Source: Pogonophryne albipinna (lineage: Eukaryota > Chordata > Actinopteri > Perciformes > Artedidraconidae). From it: 64,000 nucleotides of DNA. Made by a program: the position numbers and the translations under genes. The notes beneath the pieces were generated by a model. That model did no database searches and was not told the DNA's origin. It saw only the letters and a program-made list of their open reading frames with translations. How positions within the stretch are numbered: position 1 is the first letter of the stretch; each line of letters begins with the position of its first letter. The DNA lies in assembly GCA_028583405.1 (NCBI GenBank), contig JAPTMU010000092.1, positions 185,103 to 249,102 on the forward strand. Direction: 5' to 3'. Of the stretch, positions 1-9,269 are shown piece by piece.

Positions 1-311
1 TGTCCGTTCGGGTCGTGGAAGACCGGAAGCTGTGCGGTTCATAAAAACATGTTCTTACTCGATATCAAGCCGCCATTGTGTTTATTTTAAATCGTATAAT
101 GTCGGACTCTTTTTGCCGTCTGTGAGGAAAAGAAACGTCTCAGAGCCTCAGGATACTGAAACCTGTACGTTTTAAATCGTTTTTTCCTTCTAATTTGTTT
201 TTCTTTGCTGCAGGCACGAAACATACTACCAATAGAAATACATTGCTTTTAAAATCGTTTTGTGTGACACGAAGAAATAGATTAATTTGTGACGAGTCAC
301 AAAATGCGAGA
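1..311. other. Intergenic sequence, no gene seen
   Basis: AT-rich sequence with only a short, non-homologous 62-codon open frame at 195-383. No splice-site-bounded exon, RNA gene or recognisable transposon was found before the inverted-repeat element that starts near 312. Confidence 0.6.
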
Positions 312-2315
312 TGGGTCTGTATGCAGACCGCAGCAAGGAGGCGGATCCTAAAGGGGGCGGATCCTAAAGGGGGCGTTTACTAAAGGGGGTGGATCCTAAA
401 GGGGCGGATCATATAGGGGGCGTTTACTAAAGGGGCGTTTCTTAAAGGGGTGGGTCCTAAAGGGGGCGGATCATATATGGGGCGTTTCTTAAAGGGGGCG
501 TTTCCTAACGGGGTGGATCCTAAAGGGGGTGGATTCTAAAGGGGGCGTTTCCTAAAGGGTTATGAGCCCCGCCCCCCACACATTCTAGGGATGGGAATGA
601 CTCTCAGCTTTACTGTGCCTTTTCTTTTTTTTCTGCATTAGCTGCTGCCATCGTGTTCAGAAAATGTGTAGAAACCTTAATGTTTCAAATTCAAAGCCCT
701 ATTTCAAAGCTCTATACCAAAAATGAGAGGCTTTATTTAAACTAAACACGTGTTTACTTGAGAGTTCCTAGTCACGTCTGTTCTGTCTGTTAATAATAAT
801 AATGTATTTGTTGTGGAGAGGGTAATGGCTGCTTATGTTTCCCTATAAACAGACCAATGCTTAAGTTATGGAGCGCTGCGGGGGAAGGAGTGACGCCTTC
901 CTAGCCAGCTCTCTCGCTGTCATGGGACACAATGGGCTGATGTCTTTATACTTTAAACACACATTGTGTTTCTAGGCTTTACATGTTATACAAAATACAC
1001 TTTTATACTTCTCTCATAGATGTGTCAGATAGCAATGATTTTTAATAGCAATCATTGATGTGAGATTCAGAAAACGGTCTTGCCTGCCACATTTTGAAGG
1101 GACACATCATCCGCCTAGACGAGTACACAACAACAGATACAGGTCAAGCTGTTCACTTAAGGACCGGGCAGATGTGTAACTGTGCTAAAGGACAGACTAA
1201 CAGACAACAGGAGTCAAAGAGTTTGCACTGTGGTACACGGGAGCGTCCCTACAGTCAGCCCTCCCTCTATCTTTACCCCCCCAAGCCGACCCTAATGAAC
1301 CCCATAAGGGACACTGATCGGGGTCTCTTGTTTGAACACATTGGAGGCCAGTCTAAGTGAGTGATTGTAATATGCGTGTATGTGTTTTAGTCGTACACCA
1401 TGGCTTCTGAAATCTTCAAACATCCTTCTGGGTCTTCACACACCCCATAGTGAGATATATACCTCGTGTAAACCTTATACTAACAATAGCCCAGTTGTCC
1501 ATCTCCAAAGCGTGAGTGATCTTCAGAGACGACCAACACAAGCTGGAAAAGACAGACAGTGTGTTTTTCTTAATGAGTTCATGTTAAATATCAAAATGGA
1601 TCTTTGGGTTGATGAAGTCAGAGATAATGAAATCTGAGCACATATGTTGTGGTTGCTGAATTAGAACACCCAATAAAATGCGTATGTTTAATGAAGACTT
1701 TCCTCTTGTATGTACTGTATATTTTCCTTTGTACAATGTATTGGTATGTACTATACATTTCATGTTGAGTATTTGATGTGTATTGTAATGTTTCAAAAAG
1801 AATAAATACGTTCATTAATGAGTTAATCTTACCACCAGACACAACATGAACAAATGACTGATACACACCAGGACAGTGACTTCAGTATGTGAGCTGTACA
1901 GAAACCTCTACTCATGTTGTTAAATGATACACAGCAATATCTTCCAGAACACGTAGTTGATTGATTTGAATAATAATTACTACCACGGCACAAACAGTAC
2001 AAAATGATATGCCTAACATTTATGAGTTTAATGTATCCTGTGATAAACTATCAAATTGACTCTGTATTCATTCTGATCTGTCAATAGGTCAATTCATGTG
2101 TCTTCTCTGTGGGTTGTTTACTCTTCATTCGTTCGTTTATGATTCATTCAAAGCATTAAAAATAAATGAGAAACAGAGCGTCATATACCTTTAAGAAATA
2201 CGTGGGGGGCGGGGCTCATAACCCTTTAGGAAACGCCCCCCCCCATAGGACCCACCCCCTTTAGGACCCACCTCCTTTAGGATCCGCCTCCTTGCTGTGG
2301 TCTGCATACAGACCT
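312..2315. mobile_element. 2-kb element with inverted, internally repetitive ends
   Basis: The left arm (312-579) begins with GGTCTGTATGCAGACC, itself a near-palindrome, followed by many copies of a roughly 15-bp CCTAAAGGGGGCGGA-type unit. It ends at 557-579 with a GGGTTATGAGCCCCGCCCCC motif. The right arm (2202-2315) is the reverse complement: the 23-bp inner edge at 2202-2224 matches exactly, then come a few copies of the same unit, then GGTCTGCATACAGACC at 2299-2314. The arms differ in length (about 268 and 114 bp) because copy number of the inner unit differs. The 1.6-kb interior has no coding sequence I recognise. This is the architecture of a fold-back or MITE-like DNA transposon. The superfamily is not identified and no clear target-site duplication was seen. 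Confidence 0.7.
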
Positions 2316-2421
2316 ATGATACAGACTCGATTGCGAAATGCCGTGAGACTGGGTTGAGCTGTTAGCCATGTTATTTAGCCAAGCAAAGTAGCCACCAGCT
2401 GCTAACTGCTAAGAGCTATCA

Positions 2422-2481
<60 letters not shown>

Positions 2482-2496
2482 ACACACACACACACA
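2422..2496. repeat. (CT)n(CA)n compound microsatellite
   Basis: About ten CT dinucleotides run directly into about 25 CA dinucleotides with one interruption (a CC at about 2480). Confidence 0.97.
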
Positions 2497-2607
2497 GTTC
2501 TTTCCCCACCAAACTGGCTGATAACATCTGGTTTGACCATAATGACACACTCTTTCTCTGTCATGGATCCAATCCTAGTTCCTCCTGACTCTCATGTCAT
2601 GCTGACC

Positions 2608-2641
<34 letters not shown>

Positions 2642-2642
2642 G
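2608..2642. repeat. (TGT)n microsatellite
   Basis: Roughly a dozen uninterrupted TGT/TTG triplets in non-coding sequence between the inverted-repeat element and the C1orf115-like gene. Confidence 0.97.
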
Positions 2643-2789
2643 GAAACAAGAATAGTTTTCGAAGTATTTCACTCAACAAATCATAACAAACTGACTTTGT
2701 CCAAGCAGGGAGTACACTTCGAGGAATAAGGATTCCACATCACTAACAGCTTGCAGTTAACGGCTAACAGCTAAAAGTTAACAGCTTGG

Positions 2790-2990
2790 GGCTCTTGGCC
2801 TGTCCCCGGTTGAAACTGTCCCCGGTTGAAACTGTCCCCGGAAATGTCCCCGTTTTTTTAATATACGTTAAAAACACATAGCAAGGTGAAATCAAACGTT
2901 TCATGTCAGGAAACACTGGGCAAACAAACTGCGGTCAAACACTGGGCAAACAAACTGCGGTCAAACACTGGGCAAACAAACTGCGGCCAC
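2790..2990 (+). repeat. Two short direct-repeat clusters
   Basis: A CTGTCCCCGGTTGAAA unit is repeated at about 2800-2855. A 26-bp unit beginning CACTGGGCAAACAAACTGCG follows in three head-to-tail copies at 2914-2939, 2940-2965 and 2966-2987. The 72-codon open frame over these repeats (2886-3104) resembles no protein I know and is not called as a gene. Confidence 0.85.
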
Positions 2991-3850
2991 GCCCGCCCGC
3001 ACCTTGTGTTGCGGTGCGCGAATATCCCATGCATTACGGTAGAGGCCTGTAAAAACGGCCTTCAAAATAAAAGCGTTTACTCGGTCAATAACAGATATAC
3101 CTAAAAAACACACCAAACATATTCATATATACTGGAGCTTAAATTAAGAAATATGTCCTATATAATGTGATCAATAATCATTTAAAACAAACTACGTATA
3201 ACTCCCACATTATAACTGAGTGAATGTAAAATGTAAGGATACAGTTATGAAGACATATCTGACATTTCCACTGGGTGACTAATTTCAATTGATGTTGACA
3301 CCATCTCACAACACTCCTAAAATAACATTACTTTCTGAAGCACAATTTAAAATGTATGCTGTTTAAAATCTCAAGTTAGATCTATTGTCCATCTATATTT
3401 AGATTATTATTTAATGGAAACCGTCCATAATCAAAGAGTCATTCGAAGTCAATTAAATACTTATTTCACTTCAGGGTGATAGCAGGAGACCCCATCTAGT
3501 CACTCAGAGAGAATCAGGACAATCGGATGTAGAGTTTCAAAATAAAAGTCTGAACCTCCCATTAAACCTCTGTTAGCCTTAGCTGTTAGCCATGTTATTG
3601 AACCAAGTAAACACCAGATGCTAACAGCTAACAGCTAACTATCCTTCCTGCAAACTTGAAATAGAAATGTGTTTGTTGTGACACGTCATAAAATAGGATT
3701 TCCTCGAGAACACACACAGTACCGCTGGATGCTAACATATGCTAACATGTGCCAGGCTCAGTGTATCAAAGTCGTCCAGGTTAGGAAGAATCTCCACACA
3801 CAGGCCACAGAAGGAACTACAGGTCTGTGCTCAGGGGACTCCATGTCCCA
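2991..3850. other. Non-coding flank and probable 3' UTR of the C1orf115-like gene
   Basis: No exon is seen. The part nearest 3850 is presumably 3' untranslated sequence of the minus-strand gene. An ATTAAA-type poly(A) signal (TTTAAT on the plus strand) lies at 3410-3415, about 440 bp past the stop, but is weak evidence. The segment at 3579-3630 resembles 2355-2410 (both contain AGCTGTTAGCCATGTTATT), a short dispersed repeat. Confidence 0.4.
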
Positions 3851-3982
3851 TCATGCTCTGCGCCTCTGGACCTCGCACACCACGGTGGACAGAGCGGAGG
3901 ACGGAGTGGAGTAAGCGGCCCCCATGTTCTGCAGCCCGAGCATCAGACAGCGCCAGCTCACGCGCAGCGCCTTCCCCACGTT
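3851..3982 (-). CDS. c1orf115: C1orf115-like exon 2 (residues 73-115 and stop)
   Basis: The acceptor is TTCCCGGCAG ending at 3983. The exon encodes 43 residues from NVGKALRVSWRCLMLGLQN to a TGA at 3851-3853. It has no ATG, so a simple ORF scan misses it. The mildly hydrophobic WRCLMLGLQNMGAAYS stretch corresponds to the conserved membrane-associating C-terminus of the family. Confidence 0.8.
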   Translation of the reverse strand, partial: NVGKALRVSWRCLMLGLQNMGAAYSTPSSALSTVVCEVQRRRA

Positions 3983-6900
3983 CTGCCGGGAAGGGAACGT
4001 GACTTTAACACTCATTCAATCAAGTATGTTCAGACAGACATCAGCTTTTTACCAACATATTTCATTTAAATAATAATCATTTACTATTATTTTATACATC
4101 AATTTATTTATTTTAATATATAATTTATTTAAATGTTTACACAATGTTATTTATTTATAAGATGTGTTATATATATATTTTAATACAGATATAATACAGA
4201 TTATTAAAGTATACTTTAATAATATTGTATACAAACTATTATGTATTTATTTGTTGTTTTATTAATATCATTATAATTGTTTACACACCCCAGTGTATAA
4301 CTTTATTTTATTCTATATTGATTTATAATTTAATTACTTCCGCTATATATTTATATTTAAATACATTTTTCAGCTGGATTTCTTTTTGTTTAAATTCATG
4401 TTTCCCTGAGGATGAATCCTTAAGAATCTTTTTATGTATTTTTATTTATTTGTGTTTTATCAAATATGTTCGAACTTAGTGTACTTTTACTTGTGACAGA
4501 GTATTTGTACACGGTGGTATGTCAGAGGTCTGGTGTTATCTGTCAGACTGACGCGTCGAGGGTCGAAGGTCCAACAAAAGTTCTGAGTGACAGGATGTTT
4601 CTCAATGTCGAGGAAGGATCCTCCAGAGCCACTATTTCAAGTATGCTACGTCATCGAGTGCCGCCGAAGGACTGTTCTAATGTCCAGCAAACTTGGAATT
4701 CTACCGAGGACTGAGTCCTTCGTTGCGAGAAATTTCGAGGCTGCACATGAGTATCCTCCGCGGTCTTAAAATCCCCACAATGCTTTGCGCATTTCTTCGT
4801 TTTCCGAGGCTAGGGTGGATTCTTGCCTCATTTCTGAAGGACCTGACTCAGAAGACATGTCCTACCAAGGAAGCGTCCTCTACATTGAGAAACACCCCCT
4901 GTTTACCTGCTGGAGTTAAAATCAAACAGGACGTTAATCACCTATTTTAAATTATGTAAACAAACGCAGAACTTTACTTTTGGTGTTTTTATTTAATGTT
5001 CTTTTGTCAGATTTAAACAGTTATTATTTGTTAGCATTGTTTATGATATTAAATATGTACAAGTCGGGGTGGGCGATATTGAAAAATATAATATCACGAT
5101 ATTTTTCAAGCAGTATCACGATAGACGATATTTATCACGATATTTTTTCATGTCGGTTATTATGGTTATTTGTTAAGTTACTCAACAGAACAAGCTCCAG
5201 GTAACACACACTAAGACAGAAAGGAGTCACAGACCAAACACCAGGTAACACACACTAAAACAGAAAGGAGTCACAGAACAAACACCAGGTAACACACACT
5301 AGAACAGAAAGGAGTCACAGACCAAACACCAGGTAACACACACTAAAACAGAAAGGAGTCACAGACCAAACACCAGGTAACACACACTAAAACAGAAAGG
5401 AGTCACAGAACAAACACCAGGTAACACACACTAGAACAGAAAGGAGTCACAGACCAAACACCAGGTAACACACACTAAGACAGAAAGGAGTCACAGACCA
5501 AACACCAGGTAACACACACTAAGACAGAAAGGAGTCACAGAACAAGCACCAGGTAACACACACTAAGACAGAAAGGAGTCACAGACCAAGCACCAGGTAA
5601 CACACACTAGAACAGAAAGGAGTCACAGACCAAGCACCAGGTAACACACACTAAAACAGAAAGGAGTCACAGACCAAGCACCAGGTAACACACACTAAAA
5701 CAGAAAGGAGTCACAGACCAAGCACCAGGTAACACACACTAAGACAGAAAGGAGTCACAGACCAAACACCAGGTAACACACACTAAAACAGAAAGGAGTC
5801 CACAGAACAAACACCAGGTAACACACACTAAAACAGAAAGGAGTCACAGACCAAACACCAGGTAAACACACACCTAAAACAGAAAGGAGTCACAGACCAA
5901 ACACCAGGTAACACACACTAAGACAGAAAGGAGTCACAGAACAAACACCAGGTAACACACACTAGAACAGAAAGGAGTCACAGACCAAGCACCAGGTAAC
6001 ACACACTAAAACAGAAAGGAGTCACAGACCAAACACCAGGTAACACACACTAAAACAGAAAGGAGTCACAGACCAAACACCAGGTAACACACACTAAAAC
6101 AGAAAGGAGTCACAGACCAAGCACCAGGTAACACACACTAAAACAGAAAGGAGTCACAGACCAAGCACCAGGTAACACACACTAAAACAGAAAGGAGTCA
6201 CAGAACAAGCACCAGGTAACACACACTAAGACAGAAAGGAGTCACAGACCAAGCACCAGGTAACACACACTAAAACAGAAAGGAGTCACAGAACAAACAC
6301 CAGGTAACACACACTAAAACAGAAAGGAGTCACAGACCAAACACCAGGTAACACACACTAGAACAGAAAGGAGTCACAGACCAAACACCAGGTAACACAC
6401 ACTAAGACAGAAAGGAGTCACAGACCAAACACCAGGTAACACACACTAAAACAGAAAGGAGTCACAGACCAAACACCAGGTAACACACACTAGAACAGAA
6501 AGGAGTCACAGACCAAACACCAGGTAACACACACTAAGACAGAAAGGAGTCACAGACCAAACACCAGGTAACACACACTAAAACAGAAAGGAGTCACAGA
6601 CCAAACACCAGGTAACACACACTAGAACAGAAAGGAGTCACAGACCAAACACCAGGTAACACACACTAAGACAGAAAGGAGTCACAGACCAAACACCAGG
6701 TAACACACACTAAGACAGAAAGGAGTCACAGACCAAACACCAGGTAACACACACTAAAACAGAAAGGAGTCACAGACCAAACACCAGGTAACACACACTA
6801 AAACAGAAAGGAGTCACAGACCAAACACCAGGTAACACACACTAGAACAGAAAGGAGTCACAGACCAAACACCAGGTAACACACACTAAAACAGAAAGGA

Positions 6901-8883
6901 GTCACAGACCAAACACCAGGTAACACACACTAAAACAGAAAGGAGTCACAGACCAAACACCAGGTAACACACACTAAAACAGAAAGGAGTCACAGATCAA
7001 ACACCAGGTAACACACACTAAGACAGAAAGCAGTCACAGACCAAACACCAGGTAACACACACTAAAACAGAAAGGAGTCACAGACCAAACACCAGGTAAC
7101 ACACACTAAGACAGAAAGGAGTCACAGATCAAACACCAGGTAACACACACTAAAACAGAAAGGAGTCACAGATCAAACACCAGGTAACACACACTAAGAC
7201 AGAAAGGAGTCACAGATCAAACACCAGGTAACACACACTAAGACAGAAAGCAGTCACAGACCAAACACCAGGTAACACACACTAAAACAGAAAGGAGTCA
7301 CAGACCAAACACCAGGTAACACACACTAAAACAGAAAGGAGTCACAGACCAAACACCATCGAGCTGGCTTTGATGCTGCAGTGAATCCTGAATGAACAAT
7401 TCAACAGGAATGTTGATCTGGCGTCCTCAGTGTTCAAGCAGGTATACGCCGACGCCCTACAGCAAACAGTAACACTGGTTTCTTCACCAAGCAAAGTGCA
7501 CTCTCTCGCTAAATAAAATAACATATTCAAGGCACAGTTTCTCAGTGTAAAAATGCACTTTCTGTTTTAGGCAGCACTCGCAGTGACATCAATGAAAAGG
7601 AGAGTAAAACATAACTAAGTAAAACCTCAATGAGGAAAAGTCAGTGCCAAACAATTCAAATGTAAACTTTAGACTTGAAGTGCAATCAAAGACTTTAGCA
7701 TAACTGAACATCTGTTTCAAAAGACGCAATATAAATACCTTATTGATCAAATAAAATATAAGCCAACAGAATCAACCAAGACAATAAATGAAGTGCAATT
7801 CTGTCTGAATCCGGACAGCATGGTTTTTACTAACCGGTATCAGTAGTTACTTCGGCATCATTTTGAAACGTGTATTACAATTAAATCAAATAGGTTAATT
7901 TGGTCGTAGTTGGTTTCCACCACAGTATTTACATGGATATAAGCCCCGCCCCCTCTCCAGCGCGTCCTGTTTGAGTGACAGGAGTAAACAGCTGACAGCC
8001 AGCGGTGAGGGTGAGAATATTCGCATCGCGTCCGTTGTGAACGCAGCATGACGCAGTTCAGAAACCTGTTCTGACGCTTTCAAAGCAGCTTCGAGATGTT
8101 AGCGGTATCAGGGGCACGCGGGCCACGGTGCGCGTGAAGCCCCGGTGCACTCGCAGCACTCGCAGCACTCGCATCCTATGAGTGACTCTCTGTATCACGA
8201 TATGATATCTCTGAAGAGGCATATCGTCATATCGCCCACCCCTATACATGATATATTTTAAAATGAAGGGTTAAATGATTTATACTAAGTGTGTTCCTGT
8301 CAGGGCTCAGCTTATATTTTATATTTATTTACTGTATTTTTAAAGTTATATTTCTATAGTTTTTTGTAAAGTTTATTTCATTTTTATATTTTAATTATTA
8401 TATGTGTTTATTTATATTGAATCTATATTTAAATATCTGCTTTACTTCTGATATTTTTAATAAATGTTCCTTGAACAGAAGCTGAAATGTTTTAATGGTT
8501 TTCTGTTTTGAATTAAATTCTAAATTACTTTTGTTTTTAAAATGATTGTTTATTTATTTTTATTTCCACAAAAACAGCCGTAAAACATTTGAAACTATTT
8601 TCCTTGATGTTTTTATTGACCACCACATTATGATTGAATCAGGTCAAAGGTCATGGTTGTTTCCTACCTTCCTGATCTTCTTGTACCTCTTGGTCTTCCT
8701 CCTCTTCTTCTCCTCCTTCCTCTTCCTCCTCTCCTCCTGTGTCTCCTCTTCCTCCTCTTCCTCCTCGATCAGAGGCTCGTATCTGTCGGGCAGGACGGAG
8801 AAACAAACTTCTTTAGACGTCTGCTTCTTCTTCTTGGTTTCTGTCGGAGCAGCAGCTTCTTCCTCCTGATCCTGAGCTCCCAT
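3851..8883 (-). CDS. c1orf115: C1orf115/RDD1-like protein, two exons, join(8883..8668, 3982..3851)
   Basis: The two exons give a 115-residue protein. Human C1orf115 (RDD1, required for drug-induced death 1) is 142 residues and has been linked to trafficking of membrane transporters; I assign that role by family only. Residues 25-40 contain VCFSVLPDRYEPLIEE, matching the LPERYEPLEE core of the family. A poly-Glu run (about 40-50) and a Lys/Arg-rich stretch (51-72) follow. Exon 2 opens with NVGK and carries GLQNMGAAYS, matching the conserved C-terminal NVGK...GLQ..AAYS block, then ends in RRRA. Exon 1 ends at AAG before GTAGGA; exon 2 begins after CCCGGCAG, both phase 0. The start ATG at 8883 has A at -3 and G at +4. 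Intron length is 4685 bp. Orthology is inferred from these two blocks; the acidic expansion is lineage-specific as far as I can tell. Confidence 0.8.
4591..4901. mobile_element. MITE-like element, about 310 bp, in the C1orf115-like intron
   Basis: The left end at 4591 reads CAGGATGTTTCTCAATGTCG. The right end, reverse-complemented from 4901, reads CAGGGGGTGTTTCTCAATGT. These are terminal inverted repeats with one short indel, and the following AGGA blocks also match. The CAGGG-type termini suggest a non-autonomous hAT. No convincing 8-bp target duplication was found. The 60- to 85-codon open frames in it have no known relatives. Confidence 0.65.
5184..7358 (+). repeat. 44-bp minisatellite, about 49 copies
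   Basis: The head-to-tail unit includes AGGTAACACACACTAAAACA followed by GAAAGGAGTCACAGACC and AAACACC. Spacing is 44 bp almost throughout. Variation concentrates at a few positions (ACTAAAAC/ACTAGAAC/ACTAAGAC and CCAAACACC/ACAAGCACC), giving a handful of unit types that alternate along the array. It lies inside the intron of the C1orf115-like gene. Confidence 0.97.
7359..8229. other. Unique right-hand interior of the hAT-like element
   Basis: About 870 bp without a supported gene. It has short open frames on the minus strand only (60-63 codons) and a GCACTCGCA triplication at 8148-8172. The block at 7819-7920 is shared with 37846-37950. Confidence 0.5.
8668..8883 (-). CDS. c1orf115: C1orf115-like exon 1 (residues 1-72)
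   Basis: Begins MGAQDQEEEAAAPTETKKKK and holds the conserved LPDRYEPL motif at residues 31-38. Eight consecutive Glu codons, then alternating Arg/Lys/Glu, make a strongly charged tail to the exon. The donor is AAG|GTAGGA at 8667-8666. The exon reads on the opposite strand as a Leu/Ser-rich 141-codon shadow frame, which has no support. Confidence 0.8.
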
Positions 8884-9134
8884 CTTCCTCTTCCTCTCCT
8901 TCCTCTCCTCTCCTTCTCCTCGTGTTCAGCAGGAGGACTTTGCTCTGAGGAGGAGTCAGGCCTTATTACAGCCTGCAGACAGGAAGCAGCAGCTTTAGGA
9001 GAGGAATGTGTGTCACCTGACCGGCTGCTGCAGGTGTTTGATCTCCTCGTGCTGTTTGTTTTACAGAATCAACACTGAGCCTCAGAGTCTCAGGAACCAG
9101 AAGGACCTGTCGAGTTTCTGGAAGGCATTAGCCC
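8884..9134 (-). promoter_or_regulatory. Probable 5' UTR and promoter region of the C1orf115-like gene
   Basis: This is the sequence directly upstream of the start codon. It is pyrimidine-rich on the plus strand (purine-rich in the transcript) for about 50 bp. Assignment as promoter is by position only; I see no TATA box at a fixed distance. A CCAAT pentamer at about 9139 is in plus orientation. Confidence 0.35.
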
Positions 9135-9139
9135 CTTAG

Positions 9140-9240
9140 CCAATCACGTACAATGTGTTGGAGCGCTAGCCAAAAGGAGCGCGAGTGTGATGTCACTATG
9201 TTCTTGATGTAAACAAAGGAGTTTAATGGAGGCTTTGAAC
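9140..9240 (-). repeat. Dispersed repeat, copy 1
   Basis: The reverse complement of 9192-9240 (GCCTCCATTAAACTCCTTTG then GTTTACATCAAGAACATAGTGACATCAC in two parts) matches 33368-33417. The reverse complement of 9150-9200 (CATAGTGACATCACACTCGC and GCTCCTTTTGGCTAGCGC) matches 43692-43745. The three copies overlap differently, so they are pieces of one interspersed family. Confidence 0.7.
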
Positions 9241-9269
9241 TACGACTGTATACTCTGAGTCGTTTGGCA

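Larger units (their letters stand above)
5065..8243. mobile_element. hAT-like non-autonomous element enclosing a minisatellite
   Basis: The left end GGGGTGGGCGATAT (5065-5078) is mirrored by ATATCGCCCACCCC at the right end (about 8230-8243). Subterminal ATATCACGATA motifs recur near both ends, the style of fish hAT-derived elements. The interior is mostly the 44-bp array at 5184-7358, followed by unique DNA. A segment at 7819-7920 matches 37846-37950 inside a second hAT-like element, so the two share ancestry or insertions. No transposase frame is present. Target-site duplication is unclear (TACAAG versus TACATG). Confidence 0.65.

Noticed and set aside
4466..4950. Several 60- to 85-codon plus-strand frames
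   Set aside because: They lie in a MITE-like element, overlap each other and resemble no family.
5184..7358. CRISPR-like array (regular 44-bp repeats)
   Set aside because: Units are head to tail with no unique spacers, and the genome is eukaryotic.
8653..9078. 141-codon Leu/Ser-rich plus-strand frame
   Set aside because: Antisense of the acidic C1orf115-like exon 1 and its leader; no homology.
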